The notes under the pieces are model-generated. The model did not search any database. It was given only the letters and a program-made list of their open reading frames with translations, and was not told the origin of the DNA. 45,032 bases of DNA from a virus. The DNA lies in the IMG/VR virus record IMGVR_UViG_3300036770_003316, positions 1 to 45,032 of that record; one strand, 5' to 3'. Shown here in pieces: positions 35,501-43,440 of the stretch; the first letter of the stretch is position 1, and every line of letters begins with the position of its first letter. Position numbers and translations under genes: made by a program.

Positions 35501-37131
35501 ATTAGTACGGCCCTTAATCTTGTTATTTTTGCCTGTGCTGCTACTTCGCGTATAGACTTAGAGATTAGCAGTTTAGGGTCTCTACTACGAGGTGTTTGCT
35601 GCTTTCCGCCTTCACTAAATGTCGCATAGGGGTTTCGCATATAATTATAAAATGCCGTAATCATTCCAGCTCTGCTTTGAGTTAATCGCTCAACTTTAAC
35701 ACTTTCAGCAAATCTACCACTACGTAAATTTAATATATCTCTACGGCTTCCCTGCCCCATATTTCTCTTAACAGTTTCAACTAAATTGCCGTTAAGTAAA
35801 TTTTGAAGAGATGTTAGTTTACTTTCTGCAGAAACTTGTGTATCTATTACAGGTACGTTAGTTACAGGTAATTTTGGCGGAGCTTTAAAAGCTACTACTT
35901 TATTTACAAAACCTTGTATAACTGGTGCTCTTCGCTTCTTTACAGTTTTGCTAGTGGCCTTGCTACTAGTCTTAGTTTTGGGCGCTGTTTTTTGAGTAAT
36001 TTTTGCAACTATAACTTTAGCTATATGCTCTACTAAACTATCACTACTTTTTCCTTTGATAAGTAACCTACTAAGCTGTGTTCCTAAGCCGGTGTTTAGC
36101 GCCGCCATCTGTGTGGATAAACGTTTCATTGTTTCTGCACTACTTTGCATGAAACTTTTACGTTCAGTTATAAAACCGCGCTTTTCATTGATTAGTGCAT
36201 TTTCAAATTTTACAACATTTCCGCCAATACGTATAAATATTGCAGCAATATTTTCACCAAAATCTTTTTCTACTGTAATGTATTCACTTATTACATCAGT
36301 ATTTGTAGCAAACTGTAACGCTGCTTGCTTACTAACATTAGCTGCTGCAGTTTTTTGAGTTGAGGCTGCTAAACTGGTAAAAATTATATTTAATAGTTTA
36401 GGACTATTGAATCTAACAACGGTATCTTTTTTATCACTCCAGCCAACTGCTACGTGCCCAAATTGCAAAAATTCTGAAACACTTTTGGTATTAGATATGC
36501 GACTTTTGTATTTTGATTTTTTTATTTCTTCTTTTAATAATTCTCTCAAATAATTACTTAATACCGCAAAATTTGAAAATAAAAAATATTTACGGTTATC
36601 ATTATTTGGTGTATCAGTAATATATATTCTACCGTATTTTGCCAAACCTAATTTACTAAGACTTTGTTTTACAGTAGTGCCAGCGTTACCTGGAATTTGC
36701 GTACTTATATATAATGCATTTTCAAGATCAATTGTAATATCATGACTCGTTTTCTGTGTACAACCAGCCTGTAATACAGCTACAGCACCTTTGATAATAT
36801 CTAATATTAGAGCTATTTCTTCATCACCTAACTTAGTATCTTTGAAATTAGCTAATACTTTTTCTTCATAATTTTCTTTGAGCGCAGACCGTAAATTTGT
36901 TTCTAAATCGTTATACTTGCGCAACTCTTTTTCAATATCAGTAAAATCTACTACTAACATACTAGGAAAAGTATTATCAATAATAGCTCGCCAATTTAAG
37001 CTTTCTCGCTTATATAGCCTAACGTCCTCGTACTCATTACCTTGCTCTCTATACTTACCTACTAAATTTAATAGTTCGCTAGCTATATTCTTTACTAGTC
37101 CTTCGTCTACATAATTAAAAAATAGTGCCAT
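35497..37131 (-). CDS. Large head-tail connector or neck protein (unrecognised, C-terminus gp10-like)
   Basis: A 544-residue protein in the place where siphoviruses usually code the head-closure and small tail-completion proteins. Residues about 1-340 are helical and unrecognised (KYREQGNEYEDVRLYKRESL, then a long segment with LILDIIKGAVAVLQAGC). Residues about 375-400 form a very basic linker (TKTSSKATSKTVKKRRAP). The last 110 residues (LNLRSGRFAESVKVERLTQS, MRNPYATFSEGGKQQTPRSR) resemble HK97 gp10-type tail completion proteins, with their SGRF and YA.F.E motifs. It may be a fusion of a neck protein with an accessory virion protein. TAATG and ATGA overlaps tie it to both neighbours. Confidence 0.6.
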   Translation of the reverse strand: MALFFNYVDEGLVKNIASELLNLVGKYREQGNEYEDVRLYKRESLNWRAIIDNTFPSMLVVDFTDIEKELRKYNDLETNLRSALKENYEEKVLANFKDTKLGDEEIALILDIIKGAVAVLQAGCTQKTSHDITIDLENALYISTQIPGNAGTTVKQSLSKLGLAKYGRIYITDTPNNDNRKYFLFSNFAVLSNYLRELLKEEIKKSKYKSRISNTKSVSEFLQFGHVAVGWSDKKDTVVRFNSPKLLNIIFTSLAASTQKTAAANVSKQAALQFATNTDVISEYITVEKDFGENIAAIFIRIGGNVVKFENALINEKRGFITERKSFMQSSAETMKRLSTQMAALNTGLGTQLSRLLIKGKSSDSLVEHIAKVIVAKITQKTAPKTKTSSKATSKTVKKRRAPVIQGFVNKVVAFKAPPKLPVTNVPVIDTQVSAESKLTSLQNLLNGNLVETVKRNMGQGSRRDILNLRSGRFAESVKVERLTQSRAGMITAFYNYMRNPYATFSEGGKQQTPRSRDPKLLISKSIREVAAQAKITRLRAVLI

Positions 37132-37694
37132 TACGCATAATCCGATACATATTGATCTAGTACGCGTTTAATATGTGCGGGAAAATTAGTAGTTGCTACA
37201 TACTGTATTTGTGTAACATTAGGCGTTACATCACGATTTACATGTACCGCACTATTATTTTTCGAATAATATTCTACTAAGTCTAACACTGCTAGCTTTA
37301 AGTCTTCTGGAACAGTTTCATAACCTGCTGTATAAGTAACTCTATATCCTCGCATATATGGAAGAAATATGCTAGTATCTGTACAACGTATTAAATCGCC
37401 ATCTTGTATCCAATTTGTATACTTAGTTAATTTACTATAAGTTTGGCCAAAATTTGTACTTTTAGATACTTCTTGTACAGTTACTACAGGTGTTTCTTTT
37501 AATACTAAGCTATCAAAACCGCCATCAAAATACTCTGTTTTAGCTTCGTCATAGTAGTCAGTAAAATTTCTGCGGCAGTAGGTTTTTACTAACTGACTAA
37601 CCTTGGGTATTAATAAATCTATTTCAACATCTTTATTTGTACTAGTAATACCAAGGTAATTTTTATATTCTGCTCTAGTTATTAGGTCAGCCAT
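37131..37694 (-). CDS. Head-tail adaptor (HK97 gp6-like)
   Basis: A 187-residue protein just after the capsid gene. It starts MADLITRAEYKNYLGITSTN and continues DKDVEIDLLIPKVSQLVKTY-like helices with CRR(N)F, the signature of gp6-type adaptors (phage QLRxHL family). A central beta insert (TEYFDGGFDSLVLKETPVVT) and YRVTYTAGYETVPEDLKLAV complete the pattern. The protein forms the ring under the portal. A strong ribosome site (AGGAGGG) lies 5 nt upstream, directly after the second capsid 3' hairpin. It ends in a TAATG overlap with the next gene. Confidence 0.8.
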   Translation of the reverse strand: MADLITRAEYKNYLGITSTNKDVEIDLLIPKVSQLVKTYCRRNFTDYYDEAKTEYFDGGFDSLVLKETPVVTVQEVSKSTNFGQTYSKLTKYTNWIQDGDLIRCTDTSIFLPYMRGYRVTYTAGYETVPEDLKLAVLDLVEYYSKNNSAVHVNRDVTPNVTQIQYVATTNFPAHIKRVLDQYVSDYA

Positions 37695-37704
37695 AAACCC
37701 TCCT

Positions 37705-37762
37705 CTGTCTCTAAAGCCTAACCTGTTAAGCTTTAGAGACAGGACTCTTGCGAATCCTGTCT
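37705..37762 (-). other. Two mutually exclusive hairpins after the capsid gene
   Basis: Hairpin 1 (37737-37762): an 11-bp stem with one GU pair closed by a GCAA tetraloop on the minus-strand RNA, beginning 9 nt after the capsid stop. Hairpin 2 (37705-37742): a perfect 13-bp stem, CTGTCTCTAAAGC against GCTTTAGAGACAG, with a 12-nt loop, ending just before the AGGAGGG of the adaptor gene. They share positions 37737-37742, so only one can form fully at a time. Neither has a T-run. Confidence 0.8.
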
Positions 37763-37771
37763 AATTACTAA

Positions 37772-39205
37772 TTAAGCAATGTAACGAACTGTAGCAACGC
37801 CTTGACCATCAACTGTTGATAGTTGTGTCATGCCAATGCGCATGCTTGCTACTAGGATGCTGCGTTGCTCAGCAACGATGTCGTCGCTGTCAACACGCAT
37901 ACCGCGGTGTGTACCGCCTAGGAAGTTCATTGGGTTAACAATAACAGCAGCAGCCTCACCTGCAGCAGCAGCATTAAAGCTTGCGCTGACGATTACTGGT
38001 GTATTGCCAACGCTGCCGACTTGTCCTGTTAGGATTGTAGCAGCTGGTCCTGCTTTATCTACTGTTAAGAAGTTTGTATCTTCTAGTAGCTCATAGTAAG
38101 CCTGTGTGCTTACAAATAGTACTAGTTCGCTAGGATTTAATCCCCAGGCACCTAGTGCCTTACGAGCTGCCATTGCTTTAGCAACTGTAAACTTGTCAGC
38201 ATTACTAATATCTAGTGTGCCACCAAAAGCATTAACTACTGTGTCATAGCTAGCTAGACCTTTAACTAATGCTGCTGTCTGACCACTTGTGCTACCAGCA
38301 CCTGTACCATCGCCAAGTAACATGGCTTTGTCAAGTGTTTTAGCCATACGACGTGCCATTGCATCACGTACTAGTGGAAGAATAGGAATAATGCTATCTT
38401 CATCTTCTTCAAATGCAATAAACTCTTTTGTTGCTAGTTTATATGCGCTTAGTGTGATTTCTGTAATAGCATGTGTACGCTGTGTACCGCTGCTGTTACT
38501 TGTGCCAAAATCAGTACCAGCAACCCATGTTGCATTTGTACCTGTATCTGGGTTAACAGGAATCTTCATAACTGGTTGAGCCATAGCAATGCTACGAACA
38601 ACTGGAGTTACTACTAGTTGACGACGCATTTCATTTTGAATTGTCGTGCTGACTTCTTCTTCCCAGCGCTCGTGTGGTAGGCGGAAAGCACCACCAAATG
38701 TAGCTGCTTTTTCTACTAAGGCTTTACCAAACTTGGTTTCACCAATACCTTTGCGCATGATCTTGGCTAGTAGAACTGCCTTTTCTTTGTCGCCATAAGC
38801 AATGTCGCCATCCTTTGGCTCGCTAAACTGCATGCGGCTACGCTGTAGGGCTTCGATTTCACCACTCTTGCTTTGTAGTTGCTCTAGCTCTTTGGCTTTT
38901 TCACGAATTGTAGCTTCTAGGCTTTCGATTGCTGATTTGTGCTCGTTAGCTTGATCTTCTAAACGCTTTTCAATATCGCCTAGTAAACGCTCTGCACCTG
39001 TGTCGACTGTTTGTACGACTGGAGCTTGTGGGGTAACGGCACTAACTGCAGCCTTGATTTTAGCTTGTAGGGCTTCTTCTTCAGCAGCCTTACGCTTGGC
39101 TTCATCAGCAGCTTTTGTTTGTGCTTCTAGTACAGCTTTAGCAGTTTGCTCAGCAGCTTTAGCAGCAGCATCTGCTAGTAATTTCTCTAACTCTTTTGGA
39201 TCCAT
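37772..39205 (-). CDS. Internal-start product: delta scaffold plus major capsid protein
   Basis: Within the fused frame an ATG at 39205 (codon 196) follows GAGG by 8 nt and begins MDPKELEKLLADAAAK, a natural N-terminus for an HK97-type delta domain. It lies exactly where the protease and linker end. This start would give a 477-residue capsid precursor without protease and would solve the stoichiometry problem of a one-to-one fusion. The site is read directly from the sequence; its use is inferred. Confidence 0.6.
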   Translation of the reverse strand: MDPKELEKLLADAAAKAAEQTAKAVLEAQTKAADEAKRKAAEEEALQAKIKAAVSAVTPQAPVVQTVDTGAERLLGDIEKRLEDQANEHKSAIESLEATIREKAKELEQLQSKSGEIEALQRSRMQFSEPKDGDIAYGDKEKAVLLAKIMRKGIGETKFGKALVEKAATFGGAFRLPHERWEEEVSTTIQNEMRRQLVVTPVVRSIAMAQPVMKIPVNPDTGTNATWVAGTDFGTSNSSGTQRTHAITEITLSAYKLATKEFIAFEEDEDSIIPILPLVRDAMARRMAKTLDKAMLLGDGTGAGSTSGQTAALVKGLASYDTVVNAFGGTLDISNADKFTVAKAMAARKALGAWGLNPSELVLFVSTQAYYELLEDTNFLTVDKAGPAATILTGQVGSVGNTPVIVSASFNAAAAGEAAAVIVNPMNFLGGTHRGMRVDSDDIVAEQRSILVASMRIGMTQLSTVDGQGVATVRYIA

Positions 39206-39790
39206 GTCCCATTCCTCATTTGTTGTGCTTTTTGCTGCTTTTGGGGTATCGAGCTTTTTAGCTGATGCCTTTGGTGCTGGCGCAAATTGCTGTTTAAATA
39301 AATCAAATTCTGCAGCTGTATCAAAAGCTTTAGCTAAGCTAAATAATGTATTTTGATTTGCTGGTACACTAACTACACTGATTTCATGTAGCTCTAGGTC
39401 TTTAACTAAAAACGTTTCTGTAGTATGGTCATAATCCGCATCACGAACTCTGAACCCTACGCTAAATGCACTTAATATACCCTTTTTAATCAGTTTGTAT
39501 ACATCACCTACTTCAGCAGGAATCTGCGCTCGAATCCACAAACCCTGATCTGTAACTTTATGCTCAACCATTTTACCGATTGGCATTTGATGATTGTGAT
39601 AGGCTAGTATAATTGGATTTTTGAGATAGTTATGCAATCCCTCGTTCCACGCTTTCATAGGGATCACATCACCCTGACGATCACGATCTACTGTGCTAGC
39701 ATATCCTTCAATAAAAATGCTATCATCAGACTCTGTACTAGCTGTAAACTTACTGCTTAAATAGAGTAATTTATCTAGCTTTTTGTCCAT
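37772..39790 (-). CDS. Prohead protease - major capsid protein fusion
   Basis: The frame is open from 39820, but AAAGGAG lies 5 nt before the ATG at 39790, which I take as the start (672 residues). Residues 20-155 are an HK97-type prohead protease of peptidase family U35: His65/67 in ILAYHNHQMPIG, Ser107 in ILSAFSVGF, and a LHEISVVSVPAN strand. Residues 196-310 are an Ala/Lys/Glu-rich coiled coil typical of the scaffolding delta region. Residues about 370-672 are an HK97-fold capsid domain (FRLPHERWEEEVSTTIQNEM, EFIAFEEDEDSIIPILPLVR, and DDIVAEQRSILVASMRIGMT). A second start at 39205 would give capsid protein alone. In HK97 the protease and capsid are separate genes. The gene starts one base after the portal stop. 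Confidence 0.88.
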   Translation of the reverse strand: MDKKLDKLLYLSSKFTASTESDDSIFIEGYASTVDRDRQGDVIPMKAWNEGLHNYLKNPIILAYHNHQMPIGKMVEHKVTDQGLWIRAQIPAEVGDVYKLIKKGILSAFSVGFRVRDADYDHTTETFLVKDLELHEISVVSVPANQNTLFSLAKAFDTAAEFDLFKQQFAPAPKASAKKLDTPKAAKSTTNEEWDMDPKELEKLLADAAAKAAEQTAKAVLEAQTKAADEAKRKAAEEEALQAKIKAAVSAVTPQAPVVQTVDTGAERLLGDIEKRLEDQANEHKSAIESLEATIREKAKELEQLQSKSGEIEALQRSRMQFSEPKDGDIAYGDKEKAVLLAKIMRKGIGETKFGKALVEKAATFGGAFRLPHERWEEEVSTTIQNEMRRQLVVTPVVRSIAMAQPVMKIPVNPDTGTNATWVAGTDFGTSNSSGTQRTHAITEITLSAYKLATKEFIAFEEDEDSIIPILPLVRDAMARRMAKTLDKAMLLGDGTGAGSTSGQTAALVKGLASYDTVVNAFGGTLDISNADKFTVAKAMAARKALGAWGLNPSELVLFVSTQAYYELLEDTNFLTVDKAGPAATILTGQVGSVGNTPVIVSASFNAAAAGEAAAVIVNPMNFLGGTHRGMRVDSDDIVAEQRSILVASMRIGMTQLSTVDGQGVATVRYIA

Positions 39791-39791
39791 A

Positions 39792-40976
39792 TTACTCCTT
39801 TGTCGTACTAGGCCTACCACCTTGAGATGGGTTGGCTGCTGAACCTGCTATGTTAGCAGGTATTCTTATAGTATCCTGACCTTCTAGTTTAGGATACCGT
39901 AATTCTATTCTAGCCTCATTAGGAGTAATAATACCTCCGTTAACTAATGAACTGTGATACGCTGCTACATCTTTTAGTTCGGGTTGCAGTGCGCTAACAT
40001 TGCTAGTTACTGGGGCTACGTCATAGCCAAAGTAACGCTCAAGCGCGCTGTTATACAAACCTACTAGTGGTAGTACAGTTTCTAGGTAGAATAATCGTAA
40101 GTTAGGACTTATATTTGCGTTGTTGCCACCAGTTAATAATATGGGCGGTACACCAATAGTAGTCATTATACGCTCACTGTGTGTGCGCATGGCTACATCA
40201 AAATCTAAGTCACTAAAATTTTGATCGCTAAGTTTCTGCGGTTTAAGTCCACTATCTAGGATAATTGGTCTGCGTCCGCCGCTTTTAGCATTATATCTTT
40301 GTTGCCAGTAGCTAACTGTTTTTTCCTTAGCTGCTTGGCTTAGTGTATTTTCTGTAGTTAATACTAGTCCAAAAATAGTACCATTATCAAAGAATTTTTC
40401 TTGAAACTCTTGCATACTGTAGAGTATGTTTATATTCTCTAAACATGCCTCCAGTCGGCTAGCTCCACGATAAATACTATCTGAACTCAAATCTTTAAAG
40501 TAAAATACTTCACGTTCTGTAAAGTCTACTTTGCCAGTATATCTGTATCCACGAATATAAGTAACTGGGTCACTTAATATTTCTACATTATTAGCTGGCA
40601 GGTGATACATAAATGTACCATCAAAGTGTATAAAAGCATTACCGTCCAACAACAAGTCTTTGAAGAGCTCTTTGCGAAACTCTACTGCACTTTGATAGGG
40701 ATTTGGTCTAAAGTTAAGCAGTGTAAGTAATGTTTTCTGACGAACGCCATTAACTACACCATCATGAACTTTGTCTTTTATATCATAGTCTAAACTAGCG
40801 CAAGCACTAACTACCATGTTAACAGCGCGATTAACGCTGTCTATATTTTTAAATGCTGTGCGATAGTTGTTGATACGAGCACTGCTTTGAATGCTGGTGC
40901 CCTCATCGTAGTGTATCTGCTGTTGAGCTGGATTAAGTTTCTCGCTAATCCAGCTACGAATTCTTTCTAACGCCAT
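39792..40976 (-). CDS. Portal protein (HK97 family)
   Basis: A 394-residue portal with the family hallmarks: RSWISEKLNPAQQQIHYDEG at the start, NRAVNMVVSACASLDYDI (helical), LLDGNAFIHF, YFKDLSSDSIYRGASRLEAC, FFDNGTIFGLVLTTENTLSQ, IMTTIGVPPILLTG (about residue 275) and a C-terminal GGIITPNEARIELRYPKLEG. The normal size is 390-430. It forms the dodecameric ring at the packaging vertex. It overlaps the HNH endonuclease gene by 23 bp and ends one base before the capsid fusion gene. Confidence 0.92.
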   Translation of the reverse strand: MALERIRSWISEKLNPAQQQIHYDEGTSIQSSARINNYRTAFKNIDSVNRAVNMVVSACASLDYDIKDKVHDGVVNGVRQKTLLTLLNFRPNPYQSAVEFRKELFKDLLLDGNAFIHFDGTFMYHLPANNVEILSDPVTYIRGYRYTGKVDFTEREVFYFKDLSSDSIYRGASRLEACLENINILYSMQEFQEKFFDNGTIFGLVLTTENTLSQAAKEKTVSYWQQRYNAKSGGRRPIILDSGLKPQKLSDQNFSDLDFDVAMRTHSERIMTTIGVPPILLTGGNNANISPNLRLFYLETVLPLVGLYNSALERYFGYDVAPVTSNVSALQPELKDVAAYHSSLVNGGIITPNEARIELRYPKLEGQDTIRIPANIAGSAANPSQGGRPSTTKE

Positions 40977-41415
40977 CTAAGCCCCCTGTGAACTCACTAA
41001 AGTAGCTGTTATAGCTGCTTCCGCGAAACACACTCTCACCACTTTGATGCTTTTGTTGTTGTAGTTCTATCCAATGTCGTTGCTTGTCTACACTGCTTGG
41101 TGCAGGACTTTTACCATAAATACCGTGTAGTTGTACATGGTGTCTATTACAGAGAGTATAGACTAAGTCATATATTTCTACATGGTGTTCTTGGATGAAA
41201 CGATCGCGAACAGCTAGTATAGCTTCATCAGTGCTTATATCAATCCCATTAGCACGCGACCATACCTCTAGGAGGTGGGTGATACTGTGCAGGTGATGAA
41301 GTTCTAGTTCTAGGGTACTACTACAAATATAGCAATGTGGTTGCTTTGCGTAAGCAGATTTTGCTTTGTCACGAATCCACTTTACTGGTATGCGTTTATT
41401 TGTGTTTACTGCCAT
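40954..41415 (-). CDS. HNH endonuclease next to the packaging genes
   Basis: A 153-residue protein with a zinc-knuckle HNH core: Cys28-x-x-Cys31 (HCYIC), ELHHLHS (residues 38-44) for the first HNH histidines, and Cys89-x-x-His92 with His97 (LCNRHHVQLHG). HNH proteins beside the terminase and portal are widespread in HK97-like phages. In HK97, gp74 stimulates terminase cutting at cos. This one lies on the same strand as the portal, with its own promoter 30 bp upstream of the ATG, so a packaging role is more likely than a selfish homing one. The 23-bp overlap with the portal suggests tight coupling. Confidence 0.82.
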   Translation of the reverse strand: MAVNTNKRIPVKWIRDKAKSAYAKQPHCYICSSTLELELHHLHSITHLLEVWSRANGIDISTDEAILAVRDRFIQEHHVEIYDLVYTLCNRHHVQLHGIYGKSPAPSSVDKQRHWIELQQQKHQSGESVFRGSSYNSYFSEFTGGLDGVRKNS

Positions 41416-41441
41416 TGAATATTATTTCCATAATTTTGATA

Positions 41442-41471
41442 ATTATAGCCTAAAAGGTACACAATTGTCAA
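41442..41471 (-). promoter_or_regulatory. Sigma70 promoter for the HNH-portal-capsid operon
   Basis: Minus-strand TTGACA (41471-41466), an 18-bp spacer, and TATAAT (41447-41442), about 27 bp upstream of the HNH start. Unlike the other late promoters it has no TGn beside the -10. It lies back to back with the plus-strand promoter at 41534. Confidence 0.85.
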
Positions 41472-41533
41472 TAGGTAAATTTATAGTACCCTAAACCGCC
41501 TAACTTAAAACCTATACCTGCTTAAAAAAGTAT

Positions 41534-41562
41534 TTGAAACCCAGACTAAAAGGGTGTATAAT
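41534..41562 (+). promoter_or_regulatory. Sigma70 promoter for the antisense GIY-YIG gene
   Basis: TTGAAA (41534-41539), a 17-bp spacer, and TATAAT (41557-41562) precede the GIY-YIG ATG at 41591 by 28 bp. The TTG of the -35 box is also in frame with the gene, but a start there would fall within the promoter, so the ATG is preferred. Start-to-ATG distance leaves about 22 nt of leader with no clear ribosome site. Confidence 0.85.
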
Positions 41563-41590
41563 AGTAGTTTTAACTCAACAAAACAAATAT

Positions 41591-42154
41591 ATGAACAGCG
41601 GAATATATCAACTAACTTTTACTAGTGGTCACTACTATATTGGCAAAAGCGAAAATATACCCAAGCGCTGGGATACGCATACTCGTAACTTTGAGCAAGG
41701 TAAACACACACGCAAAATGCAGTGGGCTTATGACAACTATGGTATGCCCAATTTTCAGGTCATAATGGTAGTACACCCAGATCATATCGACCTCTACGAA
41801 CGTGCAATGATACAGGTTAGCTGGGTCGACCACCTAATACTCAACGGCACTAAACCGCAGCCAATAAGCCAAGCGGATCTAGACAAGCTCGACCTAGCAG
41901 AGCGCACTACTATAGAGGATAAGTATATTATGCAATTAGGTACGCTAGAGCATATTGAATATCTTTGGCGTTTTAAGGAGCAGAGTGATCGTTATAAAAC
42001 CGAACTCGAACAACTAGAAGATACAGACGAAACCGTTAAACAACTGCGGCAACTAGAGCAAGCAAACCAAAACCTCCGTAACCAGCAACAAGCACTCCAA
42101 CAAGAAATCAACCACTTTAAAAGCTTAAACTGGTGGCAACGTATTTGGTACTAG
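41591..42154 (+). CDS. GIY-YIG endonuclease, antisense between terminase and HNH/portal
   Basis: Starting at the ATG at 41591 gives 187 residues. The N-terminal GIY-YIG nuclease core is complete: GIY at residues 4-6, YIG at 16-18, the catalytic Arg26 in PKRWDTH, and catalytic Glu70 in LYERAMI. The last 50 residues (ELEQLEDTDETVKQLRQLEQ and a QQQALQQEI helix, then WWQRIWY) are a coiled coil rather than a typical DNA-binding tail, so target choice may differ from I-TevI. It is the only plus-strand gene in the late region. Its TAG overlaps the TAG of the large terminase, on the opposite strand, in one CTAG. This suggests a mobile gene inserted between terminase and HNH. A resident regulatory or repair nuclease is also possible. 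Confidence 0.82.
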   Translation: MNSGIYQLTFTSGHYYIGKSENIPKRWDTHTRNFEQGKHTRKMQWAYDNYGMPNFQVIMVVHPDHIDLYERAMIQVSWVDHLILNGTKPQPISQADLDKLDLAERTTIEDKYIMQLGTLEHIEYLWRFKEQSDRYKTELEQLEDTDETVKQLRQLEQANQNLRNQQQALQQEINHFKSLNWWQRIWY

Positions 42155-43440
42155 ACTACATAGCTGTATAGTGCATAGCGGAGTGCATCGGCCATGTGAC
42201 TGTAACGATCATGCTTGGGTCGTTCACGAATAAGCCCCTGCTTATCATCCCAACGATACTGGTCTAGCATAGCTAATACATGTTGACAATCTTTATGTAC
42301 CCGCAACCGGCCCTGCTGCACAAGCGTTTGCACATATGCAATACCGGGCAATACGTCCTTTTTCGCACGTGTAGTTGCAATTTCATAGTTGTAGGCAAGA
42401 TCAGCTGCAAACTGTGCAGCAGCGCTATCAATAAATATGGTTTCCACACCCCAGCGTTCTATCATCTTATGAAAGTGTTCCGCATGCTCACGTGTAGTCC
42501 GTTCCGCTTCAAGATAATCTTCTACACAATAAAAGCAGTCACTGGCAAAATCATAGACAATATTAACCCAGGCTGTTTCGTCACGATAACCAGGATCTAG
42601 CCCACTAAAAGCCTCACCACGTAGCTTTGGCAATTCGTCTAGGATATACTCTGGCCTAAAACCCTCATAGATTTGACCTAGGTAGCTAGTAAAACTGGCC
42701 ATATACTCCTGCTCAAACTCCGATTTAGGCATCGATCGACGTGCTTCCTCAACATCTGATTCAGCCATGCGTGTATTCTCCGAATAATCCGCTTGCAGGC
42801 TACACCACTCGGGAAATTGTGGGTCAAATCCACGCTGATAAAATTTACTAAACCAGTTGTTGCGACCACGAGGTGTACTAATAAATAGGGCTTTAGCACC
42901 TGGGCGATCAAGTGTAGGACGTAGTGCTACATTAAATGCATCTTCTCCACGATCCGATAATGCAGCCTCGTCAAATATAATAAGATCATAGCTGCGACCT
43001 ACTGTACTATCCACAGTACTAATAGATCCCATGCGTATTGTCGATCCGTTCGACAACTCAATAATCTTGTCCTTTAGGTTATCACGCTCAACCTCAAGAT
43101 CAAAGTGCTTGATCAGTCTACGCTGCAGTTCAAACGAGATCGAGCTCAGGTTATAGTTAGGTGATATTATTAATACATTACTATTAGGCACTAGTGTTAC
43201 TAGTTGGCCTATAATATTGGCTATATAAGTTTTACCCAATCGTCTGGCAAGTGCAGCGCAGATGAATCGGTACTTGGGATCGTTGACGGCATTGATTAGT
43301 GCAATCTGTGGACGATTAATTGTATCATAGATGTTTAGCAATCTAAGGTAGTTGTCAATAGGCAGCTTGATAAAACGCTGGCCAGGATCAAACTCAGTTA
43401 TATAATCGCAATCAACATCTGGTCGGCTTACTACTAGCAT
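42151..43440 (-). CDS. terL: Terminase large subunit
   Basis: A 429-residue packaging motor. The ATPase has a deviant Walker A at residues 65-71 (ARRLGKT), Walker B at 153-158 (LIIFDE) and a coupling motif at 188-190 (STP, followed by RGRNNWF). The RNase H-like nuclease domain has acidic residues at GLDPGYRDET (280-289), FIDSAAAQ (336-343) and the terminal HDRYSHMADALRYAL (Asp418 is a good metal ligand). The motif spacing is that of Terminase_6-type subunits. It overlaps the small subunit gene by one base (TAATG) and shares its stop region with the antisense GIY-YIG gene. Confidence 0.94.
   Translation of the reverse strand: MLVVSRPDVDCDYITEFDPGQRFIKLPIDNYLRLLNIYDTINRPQIALINAVNDPKYRFICAALARRLGKTYIANIIGQLVTLVPNSNVLIISPNYNLSSISFELQRRLIKHFDLEVERDNLKDKIIELSNGSTIRMGSISTVDSTVGRSYDLIIFDEAALSDRGEDAFNVALRPTLDRPGAKALFISTPRGRNNWFSKFYQRGFDPQFPEWCSLQADYSENTRMAESDVEEARRSMPKSEFEQEYMASFTSYLGQIYEGFRPEYILDELPKLRGEAFSGLDPGYRDETAWVNIVYDFASDCFYCVEDYLEAERTTREHAEHFHKMIERWGVETIFIDSAAAQFAADLAYNYEIATTRAKKDVLPGIAYVQTLVQQGRLRVHKDCQHVLAMLDQYRWDDKQGLIRERPKHDRYSHMADALRYALYSYVV

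Noticed and set aside
39000-39356. A 118-residue plus-strand frame rich in Ala and Ser
   Set aside because: It is a shadow of the Ala/Lys-rich coiled coil of the capsid fusion on the minus strand. The same applies to other plus-strand frames over the fibres and tip.
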